Source: Gemmatimonadota bacterium (GTDB lineage Bacteria; Gemmatimonadota; Gemmatimonadetes; Palauibacterales; Palauibacteraceae). Taken from it: a stretch of 64,000 nucleotides of DNA. Within the stretch, counting starts at the first letter, position 1. Every line of letters starts with the position of its first letter. The notes beneath the pieces were generated by a model that saw nothing but the letters and a program-made list of their open reading frames with translations, did not search any database and was not told the origin of the DNA. This document shows positions 17,575 to 25,869 of this stretch, one piece after another. The DNA lies in NCBI GenBank assembly GCA_022825725.1, contig JAJDWE010000077.1:1-64000 (forward strand), read 5' to 3'. The position numbers and the translations under genes were made by a program.

Positions 17575-18846
17575 ATGAATCAGAATCATATGAGTCGAGC
17601 GGCCCGGACCCTCCCGGTCCGGAGCGTTCTTGCGGCCCTGCTCGTGGCGGCGGCCGGGTGCGTGGACGACCCGGAGGATCCCACGGGGCCACCGTCGGAC
17701 GACGGGGCGCCGATCACGCTGGCGGCGGCCATGGCCGAGACCGGCCGGCACAGCGCGGAGGGGATCGAAGTCGCGCGCGGGTATCGTCTCGCGGTCGAGA
17801 TCCTCAACGAGAACGGGGGGATTCGCGACCGGCCGGTGCAACTGGAGATCCGTGACGACGGGAGCGACGCCCAGGCGAGCGCGCGCCTGTACGCCGGATT
17901 CATCGCATCCGGCGCCGTCGACGCCCTCCTGGGGCCCTTCAGCAGCCCGATCACGGAAGCCGTCCTCGCCGTCACCGAGGCCGCGGGCGTGCCGACGGTG
18001 GCCCCCATGGCGGCGGCGCCCTCGATCTGGTCGGAACGGCAGCGGCAGTGGAGCATCCAGTTGCTGACGCCGGGACCGACCTACCTGCAGGGTTCCGTGG
18101 AGGTGGCCGTGTTCGGCGGGGCGCAGACCGTGGCGATCGTGTACGAGAACTCCGCGTTTCCGGCATCGGTGGTCGAGGGCGTGCGCGAAGCGGTCCGGCG
18201 CCACGGGCTGGAGATCGTGCTGGACCGGTCCTATGACGTCGGAGCGGCCGACCACGAGGCGATCGCCGCCGCAGCGCGGGACGCCGACGCGGACCTCTTC
18301 ATCGGCGGGGGCTACACCACCGATGCCGCGGGCTTCGCCGCCGCCGCGCCGGCCGTGGGCTACAGGCCGGTCCTCATGAGCCTGCTCCTCGGGCCCGGTC
18401 AGCCGCGGTTCGCCGAAGCGGTGGGACAGGCCGCGCGGTGCGTCGCCGGCAACGCGCCGTGGCATCCGGCCATCCAGACCGCGGGGTTCATCGCGGACAA
18501 CGAGACCTTCGTCCGCCGCTACGAGGCGGCCCACGGCAAGACGCCGGGCTACCACGCGGCGGGCGGCTTCGCCGCCGTCGAACTCATGGCCGAAGGGCTC
18601 GATCAGGCGATCGCCGGGACGGGTGGCCCCGACCGCGCCGCGCTCCGCGACTTCCTGTTCTCGGCCCGAACCGGGACCATCGCGGGTCCGTACGAGGTCG
18701 CCCCCATCGACGACGGGGAGGCCGGAGCCCAGCGCGGGCTCAAGGGGTTGCAGGTCCAGTGGCAGGACGACGGCGCCGGCGGGCTCGCCCTCCGGATCGT
18801 CCACCCCTGGGCCGCCGCCAACGCGGTCCCCTGCTACATGCGCTGA
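17575..18846 (+). CDS. Branched-chain amino-acid/amide ABC transporter-type substrate-binding lipoprotein
   Basis: 423 aa. An N-terminal signal with lipobox AAAGC puts Cys29 at the lipidation site. The mature part is a LivK-like periplasmic binding fold (residues ~45-400: PITLAAAMAETGRHSAEGIE, AVEILNENGGI, LLGPFSSPITEAV, and YHAAGGFAAVELMAEGLDQA near the end). No permease or ATPase gene is within the window, so it is an orphan receptor. It may serve a distant transporter or work as a sensor. It lies 10 bp ahead of arginase, hinting at an amino-acid ligand, but this is inference. Confidence 0.85.
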   Translation: MNQNHMSRAARTLPVRSVLAALLVAAAGCVDDPEDPTGPPSDDGAPITLAAAMAETGRHSAEGIEVARGYRLAVEILNENGGIRDRPVQLEIRDDGSDAQASARLYAGFIASGAVDALLGPFSSPITEAVLAVTEAAGVPTVAPMAAAPSIWSERQRQWSIQLLTPGPTYLQGSVEVAVFGGAQTVAIVYENSAFPASVVEGVREAVRRHGLEIVLDRSYDVGAADHEAIAAAARDADADLFIGGGYTTDAAGFAAAAPAVGYRPVLMSLLLGPGQPRFAEAVGQAARCVAGNAPWHPAIQTAGFIADNETFVRRYEAAHGKTPGYHAAGGFAAVELMAEGLDQAIAGTGGPDRAALRDFLFSARTGTIAGPYEVAPIDDGEAGAQRGLKGLQVQWQDDGAGGLALRIVHPWAAANAVPCYMR

Positions 18847-18856
18847 AGGCGGCCCG

Positions 18857-19753
18857 ATGGACATCGCGCTGATCTCCGTCTCCATCGACCTCGGCGCCGG
18901 ACGCCGGGGCGTGGACATGGGACCCTCCGCTCTGCGCATCGCCGGGATCAGCCGGGAGATCGAAGCCATCGGCCACAGCATCACGGAACTGGGCACCGTG
19001 ACGGCCGGCGGGCTGGAGACCACGGACGCGGGCGAGCACGAGTTGCGCTTCCTTGACGAGATCGTCCACGTCGCGGACGAGACGCAAAAGCTCGTGCGCG
19101 AAGGGCTGGCCCGGGGCTGCACGCCGCTCGTGCTCGGCGGAGACCATTCGCTCTCGATCGGGTCGGTGGCGGCCGTGGCCGACCATTACGGGTACCGGGG
19201 GGCGTCCGTCGGCGTCATCTGGGTGGACGCCCACGCCGACATGAACCTCCCCCACACCACGCCCACCGGGAACATTCACGGCATGCCGCTCGCGGTGCTG
19301 CTGGGACAGGGCGAGCCGCAACTGACCTCCAACCGTACGTGCGTCCTGCCCGAGAACGTGAGCGTCCTGGGCGCGCGGTCGCTGGATGCAGGAGAGAAGC
19401 GGCTCATCCGGGAACTCGGCGTCCGCGTCTTCACGATGTCCGAGATCGACGAACGCGGGGTGGGGGTCTGCATGGACGAGGCCGTGGAGCGCGCCGGCGC
19501 GGGTACGGCCGGGTTTCACCTCTCCTTCGACGTCGACGTGCTCGACCCGCGGATCGCGCCGGGCGTGGGGACACCGGTGCGGGGCGGCCTGACCTACCGC
19601 GAAGGGCACCTCGTGTGCGAGAAGGCGTGGCGCTCCGGAAAGCTACTGAGCCTGGAACTCGTCGAACTCAACCCGGTCCTCGACGACCGCAACCAGACGG
19701 CCGAACTCGGCGTCGGCCTCGTCGCCTCCGCCCTCGGCGCCGCCATCCTCTAG
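18857..19753 (+). CDS. rocF: Arginase
   Basis: 298 aa ureohydrolase splitting arginine to ornithine and urea. The dinuclear Mn site is complete: GGDHSLS, DAHADMN and SFDVDVLDP, and the adjoining APGVGTPVRGGLTYREGH is characteristic of arginases, not agmatinases. The C-terminal ELVELNPVLD supplies the usual Glu. ATG 18857 follows the binding-protein stop by 10 bp. Agmatinase or formiminoglutamase is less likely from the signature. Confidence 0.94.
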   Translation: MDIALISVSIDLGAGRRGVDMGPSALRIAGISREIEAIGHSITELGTVTAGGLETTDAGEHELRFLDEIVHVADETQKLVREGLARGCTPLVLGGDHSLSIGSVAAVADHYGYRGASVGVIWVDAHADMNLPHTTPTGNIHGMPLAVLLGQGEPQLTSNRTCVLPENVSVLGARSLDAGEKRLIRELGVRVFTMSEIDERGVGVCMDEAVERAGAGTAGFHLSFDVDVLDPRIAPGVGTPVRGGLTYREGHLVCEKAWRSGKLLSLELVELNPVLDDRNQTAELGVGLVASALGAAIL

Positions 19754-19786
19754 GTTCTTACCGTGCAATCTCGGAGGAACTCGGAT

Positions 19787-20008
19787 ATGAATGAAATCAA
19801 TGCGCGCGTCCCCCACGCCATGGTCGAAGCCCTGGATGCCGCGGCGGCGACGCTGGGGCGAAGCCGGGCCGATGTCGTTCGCGAGGCCCTGGAGCGATAT
19901 CTGGAAGATTTCGATGACCTGACGGTTGCCGTGAAGCGGCTGCGCGATCCGGGCGATCCCGTTCTCGACTGGGATGAAGTCAGGAGTGACCTGCTCCGTC
20001 TGCGGTAG
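19787..20008 (+). CDS. Ribbon-helix-helix (CopG/ParD-like) protein, orphan antitoxin-like
   Basis: 73 aa. MNEINARVPHAMVEALDAAA gives the beta-strand and helix of an RHH DNA-binding dimer, and LGRSRADVVREALERYLED the second helix. The tail ending VLDWDEVRSDLL resembles antitoxins paired with RelE/ParE toxins. ATG 19787 has GGAGGA nine bases upstream; the GTG at 19763 lacks one. No toxin gene follows: the next frame is an S9 peptidase 102 bp away. It may be a solitary regulator or a remnant of a toxin-antitoxin pair. Confidence 0.75.
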   Translation: MNEINARVPHAMVEALDAAAATLGRSRADVVREALERYLEDFDDLTVAVKRLRDPGDPVLDWDEVRSDLLRLR

Positions 20009-20110
20009 CCCACGTCCCTCGCGCCGCTGGCCGGGTGGCCGCTACTTCGCGGATCTCCGATACTGACAGGTTCGACCCCCGGGCCGGTTACGAAGCCGAA
20101 GGAGTGAAGG

Positions 20111-22180
20111 ATGAAGACGAAGTTCGGAAGCGCTGCCCTGCTGACAGCCATCGCCGCCGGCGCGCTCGCCGCGGACGCGGCGGCCCAGACCCGCCGGCTG
20201 TCGCTCGACCACTACATGGACATGGAGTCCGTCTCCGACCCCCGGATCTCGCCGGACGGATCGAGGATCGTCTACACCCGCGGCTGGGTGGACAAGGTCA
20301 ACGACCGCCGCGAGTCGTCCCTCTTCATGATGAACGCGGACGGCAGCCGGAAGCGGGCGCTCGTCGACGGCGGCGGGGCGCGCTGGTCTCCCGACGGCAC
20401 GCGCATCCTGTTCACGGCGGCGGGCGAGCCGGCCGGGAGCCAGATCTTCGTGCGCTGGATGGACGAGGAAGGCGCGACGAGCCAGGTCACCCGCCTCGAG
20501 AACGGCCCGTCCTCTGCCCGCTGGTCGCCCGACGGCGAGTGGATCGCCTTCACGAGCCGGGTGAACGACCGCGCGGACTTCGCGGGCGTCGATCTCCCCT
20601 CGCGGCCGGACGGAGCGACGTGGACGACCGGGCCGAAGATCGTCGAGCGCGCCGGCTACAAGCGCGACCGCCAGGGATACGTCGACACCGGCTGGACGCA
20701 TGTGTTCGTCGTGCCCGCCGACGGAGGCGCCGCCCGCCAGCTCACGACGGGGGACTGGAACCACGGCGGGATCGCCTGGAGTCCCGACGGCACCGAGATC
20801 TACTTCTCGTCCTATCGTGTTCCCGACTGGGACCGGCCCGAGCACTGGCAGGAGTCGGAGATCTACGCGGTCTCCGTGGCCTCCGGCGAGATTCGCCAAC
20901 TCACGGACCGGCGCGGCTCGGACGCGGGACCCGTTCCCTCGCCGGACGGCCGCCTCATCGCGTACAGCGTGGGCGACGAGCACCGCGACACCTACCGGAA
21001 CGGCAGAATCCACGTCATGAACCGGGACGGGTCGGACTCGCGGCTCATCTCCGGGGACTATGACCGACAGTCGGGCGGCTTCCAGTGGGCACCCGACGGG
21101 AGCGGCCTCTACTTCAACGTGAACCGGGAAGGGTACCGGCAGCTCCACTTCGTCTCCGTCGACGGCGGCGTCACGCAGCTCACGGAGGGGGCGCATCTCT
21201 TCTCCCTCTCCTCCTTCGCGGAGGACGGCACCGCGGTGGGCACGATCTCCACGGACCACGAGCCCGGCGACCTCTACCGGTTCTCCCTCTCGGACCCGGG
21301 CGAGGCCACCCGCCTCACGGAGGTCAACGCGGACGTGCTCCACGGCGTGACCCTCGGCGAGGTGGAGGAGGTCTGGTACGAGTCGACGGACGGTTTCCGG
21401 ATCCAGGGCTGGATCGTGAAGCCGCCGGACTTCGACCCGGACCGCGAGTATCCGCTCATGCTCGCGATCCACGGCGGGCCGCACGCCATGTACAACGGCG
21501 GCTTCAACTTCGCCTTCCAGGAACACGCCTCGAACGACTACGTCGTCCTCTACACGAACCCGCGGGGAAGCACGGGATACGGGACGGCGTTCGCGAACGC
21601 GATCAACCACGACTATCCCGGCGCGGACTTTCCCGACCTCATGGGCGGCGTCGACGAGATGCTGCGGCGCGGCTACGTGGACGGGGACAACCTGTTCGTG
21701 TACGGGTGCTCGGGGGGCGGCATCCTCACCTCGTATATCGTGGGGAACACGGACCGTTTCCGGGCGGCCTCGGCGAACTGTCCGATCGTGAACTGGATGT
21801 CCGCGATGGGGACGTCGGACGCCATCGGCTATCTGCGCACCTTCGAGCAGCCCTTCTGGGAAGATCCGGAGGAGTGGATGGATCGGTCGTCCATCTTCTA
21901 CGTGGGGAACGTGACGACGCCGACGATGCTGATGACGGGGGAGATGGATCTCCGGACGCCCATGGGTCAGACGGAGGAGTTCTACCAGGCGCTTCACTAC
22001 GAGGGCGTGCCGACGGTCATGGTGCGCTTCCAGGGGGAGTGGCACGGCACGAGTTCGCGTCCGTCGAACTTCCTGCGCACGCAGCTCTACCTGAGGAAGT
22101 GGTTCGAGCAGTGGGGGACGCACCGCGCGTCGATCACGACGGAGGATGCGGAGGGCGACGGGGAGAGCGGCGGCTCTTGA
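20111..22180 (+). CDS. Exported S9-family (prolyl oligopeptidase/acylaminoacyl-peptidase-like) serine peptidase
   Basis: 689 aa. A signal peptide (residues 1-25, ending AADAAAQ) implies periplasmic location. Residues ~30-410 form a TolB-like beta-propeller with repeated SPDG blades, and residues ~415-689 an alpha/beta-hydrolase domain. The triad is visible: Ser534 in YGCSGGGIL, Asp613 in TGEMDLRTP and His645 in EWHGTS. IHGGPHAMY is the oxyanion-hole segment. The nucleophile elbow has Cys before Ser (GCSGG) where most have Gly-x-Ser-x-Gly with Gly, Trp or Ala. It should cleave short peptides from outside the cell. Sits just upstream of trpA with no functional link obvious. Confidence 0.93.
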   Translation: MKTKFGSAALLTAIAAGALAADAAAQTRRLSLDHYMDMESVSDPRISPDGSRIVYTRGWVDKVNDRRESSLFMMNADGSRKRALVDGGGARWSPDGTRILFTAAGEPAGSQIFVRWMDEEGATSQVTRLENGPSSARWSPDGEWIAFTSRVNDRADFAGVDLPSRPDGATWTTGPKIVERAGYKRDRQGYVDTGWTHVFVVPADGGAARQLTTGDWNHGGIAWSPDGTEIYFSSYRVPDWDRPEHWQESEIYAVSVASGEIRQLTDRRGSDAGPVPSPDGRLIAYSVGDEHRDTYRNGRIHVMNRDGSDSRLISGDYDRQSGGFQWAPDGSGLYFNVNREGYRQLHFVSVDGGVTQLTEGAHLFSLSSFAEDGTAVGTISTDHEPGDLYRFSLSDPGEATRLTEVNADVLHGVTLGEVEEVWYESTDGFRIQGWIVKPPDFDPDREYPLMLAIHGGPHAMYNGGFNFAFQEHASNDYVVLYTNPRGSTGYGTAFANAINHDYPGADFPDLMGGVDEMLRRGYVDGDNLFVYGCSGGGILTSYIVGNTDRFRAASANCPIVNWMSAMGTSDAIGYLRTFEQPFWEDPEEWMDRSSIFYVGNVTTPTMLMTGEMDLRTPMGQTEEFYQALHYEGVPTVMVRFQGEWHGTSSRPSNFLRTQLYLRKWFEQWGTHRASITTEDAEGDGESGGS

Positions 22181-22203
22181 CCCTGCCGGGCGGGGTGGTG
22201 GGC

Positions 22204-22992
22204 ATGCGTACGCGGATCGGGGATGCGTTCGGCGAGCGCACGGCGTTCATCCCCTTTCTGTCCAGCGGCTTCCCCCGGCCGGCGGACACGCCGCGGCTGC
22301 TGGAGCGGCTGGCGGCGGACGGCGCGGACATCATCGAACTGGGGATTCCGTTCAGCGATCCGCTCGCGGACGGACCGACGATCCAGGCCGCGAGCTGGCG
22401 CGCGCTGGAGGCGGGGGTCACGGTCGAGTCGGCGCTCGATCAGCTGGCGGAGATGTCGGCGGACCTTCCGCCGGTCGTCGTCTTCTCCTACCTGAATCCG
22501 ATTCTTCGCATGGGAGTGGAGCGTTTCCTGGCGCGGGCGGAGGCCGCGGGGGCGGCGGGGCTCCTCGTCACCGACCTGCCCGTGGGCTCGCACCCGGCGC
22601 TGGAGCGGCGGCTGGCCGCCGGCGCGCTCGACCTCATCCCGCTCGCGGCCCCCACCACGCCGGGGGCCCGGCTCGAGACCATCCTCGGTCACGCCTCGGG
22701 GTTCCTGTACTACATCTCCCGCCTCGGCGTGACCGGCGCGCGGAAGGCGCTGGACGCCTCGCTCGAGGACCAGGTGAGAGGGCTCCGGAAGATGGTGCGG
22801 CTGCCGGTGGCCGTGGGGTTCGGGATTTCCACCCCGGAGCAGGCGGCCGAGGTCGCGGGCATGGCGGACGGCGTCGTGGTGGGGTCCGCGCTCATCGCCG
22901 CGCTGGGCCGTGGGGAGGGTGCGTTCGGGGAGCTGTCCGCCGCCCTCGCCGCGGCCGTGCACAAAAACGATTCCTGCAGGGAGGTGGAATGA
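22204..22992 (+). CDS. trpA: Tryptophan synthase alpha chain
   Basis: 262 aa TIM barrel cleaving indole-3-glycerol phosphate to indole. The catalytic Glu is in ADIIELGIPFSDPLADGPTI and the catalytic Asp in GLLVTDLPVG (normally LVADVP). VGFGISTPEQAA binds phosphate. ATG 22204 (MRTRIGDAFGERTAFIPF) fits the family. Separated from trpB by seven genes. The stop overlaps the next gene (ATGATG). Confidence 0.95.
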   Translation: MRTRIGDAFGERTAFIPFLSSGFPRPADTPRLLERLAADGADIIELGIPFSDPLADGPTIQAASWRALEAGVTVESALDQLAEMSADLPPVVVFSYLNPILRMGVERFLARAEAAGAAGLLVTDLPVGSHPALERRLAAGALDLIPLAAPTTPGARLETILGHASGFLYYISRLGVTGARKALDASLEDQVRGLRKMVRLPVAVGFGISTPEQAAEVAGMADGVVVGSALIAALGRGEGAFGELSAALAAAVHKNDSCREVE

Positions 22993-25391
22993 TGACCCGC
23001 TCGCGGCACGTCGTAGTGGTTGCGCTGTTCGCGTGCGCCAGCGTCGGATCGGTGGCGGCGCAGGATGGGTTCGGAGCGGCGGTGTGGGCGGCGGCGGCGG
23101 ACGAGATCCTCGTCCTCAAGCCGGAGTTCGGGCATGGGCCCGCCTCGGTGCTCGTGTTCGAAAGGGACGGGAGCGGCTGGTCGCAGGTCCAGGAGGTGTG
23201 GTCGGCGGGTTCGCTCCTCGGGGAGTCGTTCGGCCGCACCGTGGCGCCGGTGGAGGGCGGGTTCCTCGCGGCGAGCGGGGATCCGCAGGTGATGATCGGC
23301 GCGTACGGGTTCGCGCGCGGGGCGGACGGCGCCTGGGTCGAGTCGGGCGCCCTGCCGCTCCGCGCCGAAGCCGCCGCGGCTCCCGAAGAGATGAGCATGG
23401 GTCGGGTGATGGCGATCCTGCAGCCGCCCGCGCGCGTCGTCGCGGCGGACGGGGATGTGGCGCTCGTCTCGGCGCCGGGCGGGCCGGGCGCCGGCACCGT
23501 GGTTCAAATCTATGCGCGCGGGCCGGACGGTTCGTGGAGCGCCGGGGGCTCGCTCGAGGCGGGAGATTTGCGGGCGAACGCCCGGTACGGAGCGGCAATG
23601 GCGGTGCGCGAGGGGCTGGCGGCGGTCGGGGCGCCGGGGCAGGGAGGTTCGGGCACGGTGTACCTGTTCGTGCGCGGGGCCGACGGGGCGTGGAGCCGCG
23701 AGGCGGCGCTCGATTCGCCCGCGCTGGGCGGGGGCGCCGGGTTGGGTTCCAGCGTCCTCTTCATCGGCGATGACGAACTCGCCGTGGGTGCGCCCGCCGC
23801 CGATGGATCGGTCGGCCGGGTCGTGCTCTTCGCCCGCGGGGCGGGAGGCGATTGGGCCGAGGCGGGGACGCTGCTCCCGGGCGATCAGGGGCCGGGCCAG
23901 CGCTTCGGGACCGCGCTCGCGGCCGCCGGAGACGAACTGATCGTCGGAGCGCCGGGGGCGGAGGACGGCCGGGGCCGGGTCGACGCCTTCACCCGCGCGA
24001 ACGGGAACGGTGAATGGCACGCGGCCCACGCCTTCTCGCCCGAGCGCGCGGCGCTCGTCGCGGGCTTCGGGTCCGCCGTGGCCCTCCGCTCCGGCCTCGC
24101 CGTGATCGGCAGCCCCGCATCCGAGGGGAGCGCGGGGCTCGCGGCCGTTTACGAGGCGGCAGAGGACGGCTCCTGGTCGGGTCCGGTCTGGCTGCGCCCC
24201 GGGATTCCGCCCGCGGCGGTGACGTCGGCGGAGGTGCGCTGCGAAGATGACCGCGCCGCGGGCTTCGACTGCGCGGACGTCGACCTCCAGGCGTACCTCC
24301 CCCTCGCCTCGATCGGCGCCGAACCGGGGGAGCGCGTGAGCGATGCGTGGGGCTGGACGGACCCCGAGACGGGCCGCGAGTACGGCCTCGTCGGGCGCTC
24401 CGGCGGGGCCGCGATCGTCGACGTCACCGACGCCGTGAACCCCGTGTATCTCGGCGTCATCCCCGCGAACCGCAGCGGCGCCCGCGATCTCAAGGTCTAC
24501 GCCGACCACCTCTTCTTCACCGGGGACGGGGCCGGCGCCCACGGCCTCGTCGTCTTCGATCTCACCCGCCTGCGCGACGTGGCGAATCCCCCCGTGGAAT
24601 TCGAGCCCGACCTCCGCTGGGACGGCATCGGGAGCGCCCACAACCTCATCATCGACACCGGCGCGGGGACCGCCTTCACCGTCTCCACGAGCGGGGACGG
24701 GCACACCTGCGGCGGCGGCCTCGTGATGATCGACATCCGCGAGCCGCTCGCGCCCGAGTTCGCCGGCTGCTACACGGACACCGAGGGGCTCATCTTCCAG
24801 GGGCGGACGCACGACGCGCAGTGCCTCGTGTACGACGGGCCCGACGCGGACTACCAGGGCCGGGAGCTGTGCTTCGCGTCGAACGAGACCGCGCTCCGGA
24901 TCGTCGACGTCACGGACAAGTCGAACCCGCGCCCGATCTCGGCCGCGGCGTACCCCGGCGTCGCCTACATCCACCAGGGGTGGCTGAGCGACGACCGGCG
25001 CTACTTCTTCCTCGACGACGAACTCGACGAACTCGTCGGCACGACGGACCGGACGAAGACGATCGTATGGGACGTGACGGATCTCGATGACCCCGTCGTG
25101 ATCGCGGACTACTACGGACCCAACAACGCGACGGATCACAATCTCTACGTGAAGGGCGACCGGATGTACCAGGCCAACTACCAGGCCGGCTTCCGCGTCA
25201 TCGACATCAGCGACCCCGAGAACCTGCGGGAGGTCGGGTATTTTGACACCACGCCGTACGGAGCCGATCCTCCCGGCTTCAACGGGGCGTGGACCGCGTT
25301 CCCCTACTTCGAGAGCGGGACCGTGCTCGTGACGAGCATGCTCGAGGGCGTTTTCCTCCTCAAACCGAGGCGAACCGAACTCGTCCCCTGA
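22989..25391 (+). CDS. Secreted FG-GAP/LVIVD-repeat protein (choice-of-anchor B family)
   Basis: 800 aa with a signal peptide ending GSVAAQ. Residues ~30-420 contain beta-propeller repeats of FG-GAP type (blocks such as GTALAAAGDELIVGAPGAED). Residues ~470-800 carry LVIVD-type blocks (AAIVDVTDAVNPVYLGVI, LRIVDVTDKSNPRPIS, FRVIDISDPENLREVGYF). These proteins are extracellular or cell-surface; their biochemical role is not established. ATG 22989 overlaps the trpA stop, with GGAGG just upstream; ATG 22992 is equally placed. Confidence 0.85.
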   Translation: MMTRSRHVVVVALFACASVGSVAAQDGFGAAVWAAAADEILVLKPEFGHGPASVLVFERDGSGWSQVQEVWSAGSLLGESFGRTVAPVEGGFLAASGDPQVMIGAYGFARGADGAWVESGALPLRAEAAAAPEEMSMGRVMAILQPPARVVAADGDVALVSAPGGPGAGTVVQIYARGPDGSWSAGGSLEAGDLRANARYGAAMAVREGLAAVGAPGQGGSGTVYLFVRGADGAWSREAALDSPALGGGAGLGSSVLFIGDDELAVGAPAADGSVGRVVLFARGAGGDWAEAGTLLPGDQGPGQRFGTALAAAGDELIVGAPGAEDGRGRVDAFTRANGNGEWHAAHAFSPERAALVAGFGSAVALRSGLAVIGSPASEGSAGLAAVYEAAEDGSWSGPVWLRPGIPPAAVTSAEVRCEDDRAAGFDCADVDLQAYLPLASIGAEPGERVSDAWGWTDPETGREYGLVGRSGGAAIVDVTDAVNPVYLGVIPANRSGARDLKVYADHLFFTGDGAGAHGLVVFDLTRLRDVANPPVEFEPDLRWDGIGSAHNLIIDTGAGTAFTVSTSGDGHTCGGGLVMIDIREPLAPEFAGCYTDTEGLIFQGRTHDAQCLVYDGPDADYQGRELCFASNETALRIVDVTDKSNPRPISAAAYPGVAYIHQGWLSDDRRYFFLDDELDELVGTTDRTKTIVWDVTDLDDPVVIADYYGPNNATDHNLYVKGDRMYQANYQAGFRVIDISDPENLREVGYFDTTPYGADPPGFNGAWTAFPYFESGTVLVTSMLEGVFLLKPRRTELVP

Positions 25392-25407
25392 CGGCGGACG
25401 CACTGCG

Positions 25408-25863
25408 ATGGGAGATCGGATGACGGCAGACGGATGCATCGTTCACTGCGGCGGGGACGGCCCGCTCCTCGTTCGGAGTCCGCTGCGCGTGCGCATTGCG
25501 GAGGCGGAAGACGGCATCGAGAAGCCTAAGGCCGCCCTGTGCCGGTGCGGGAAATCCGCGAACAAGCCGTTCTGCGACGGGGCGCACCGCGACATCGAGT
25601 TTCGGGCCTCCGGGCCGATCGACACGACCCGCGCCGTGCCCGGGTCGGAGGCGACGTCCGGGTCGGAGGCCGAAGAAATCGTCGTCACGGCGCACGCGAA
25701 CGGCCCCTTGCACTTCGACGGCGTCGTGGAGCTCAGCGGCGAGGGGCACGATGGGTCCGCGCACTTCCGGCAGCCCTGGATGTGCCGCTGCGGCGCGTCG
25801 AAGAACAAGCCGTTCTGCGACGGATCCCACAAGGAGATCGAATTCCAGGCGGAGGGTCTCTAG
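25408..25863 (+). CDS. CDGSH iron-sulfur protein with two CDGSH domains
   Basis: 151 aa. Two mitoNEET-like 2Fe-2S sites: CRCGKSANKPFCDGAH (about residues 46-61) and CRCGASKNKPFCDGSH (near the C-terminus). Both keep the three Cys and one His ligands. Likely a small redox or Fe-S transfer protein. Start is ATG 25408 or 25420. It is followed 6 bp later by the acyl-CoA oxidase fusion, so it may be its redox partner, which is an inference from spacing. Confidence 0.9.
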   Translation: MGDRMTADGCIVHCGGDGPLLVRSPLRVRIAEAEDGIEKPKAALCRCGKSANKPFCDGAHRDIEFRASGPIDTTRAVPGSEATSGSEAEEIVVTAHANGPLHFDGVVELSGEGHDGSAHFRQPWMCRCGASKNKPFCDGSHKEIEFQAEGL

Positions 25864-25869
25864 CAGCCC

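Noticed and set aside
20066-20084. tRNA-like GGTTCGA sequence upstream of the S9 peptidase
   Set aside because: The flanking bases do not pair into a T-arm and no acceptor or anticodon stems can be built.
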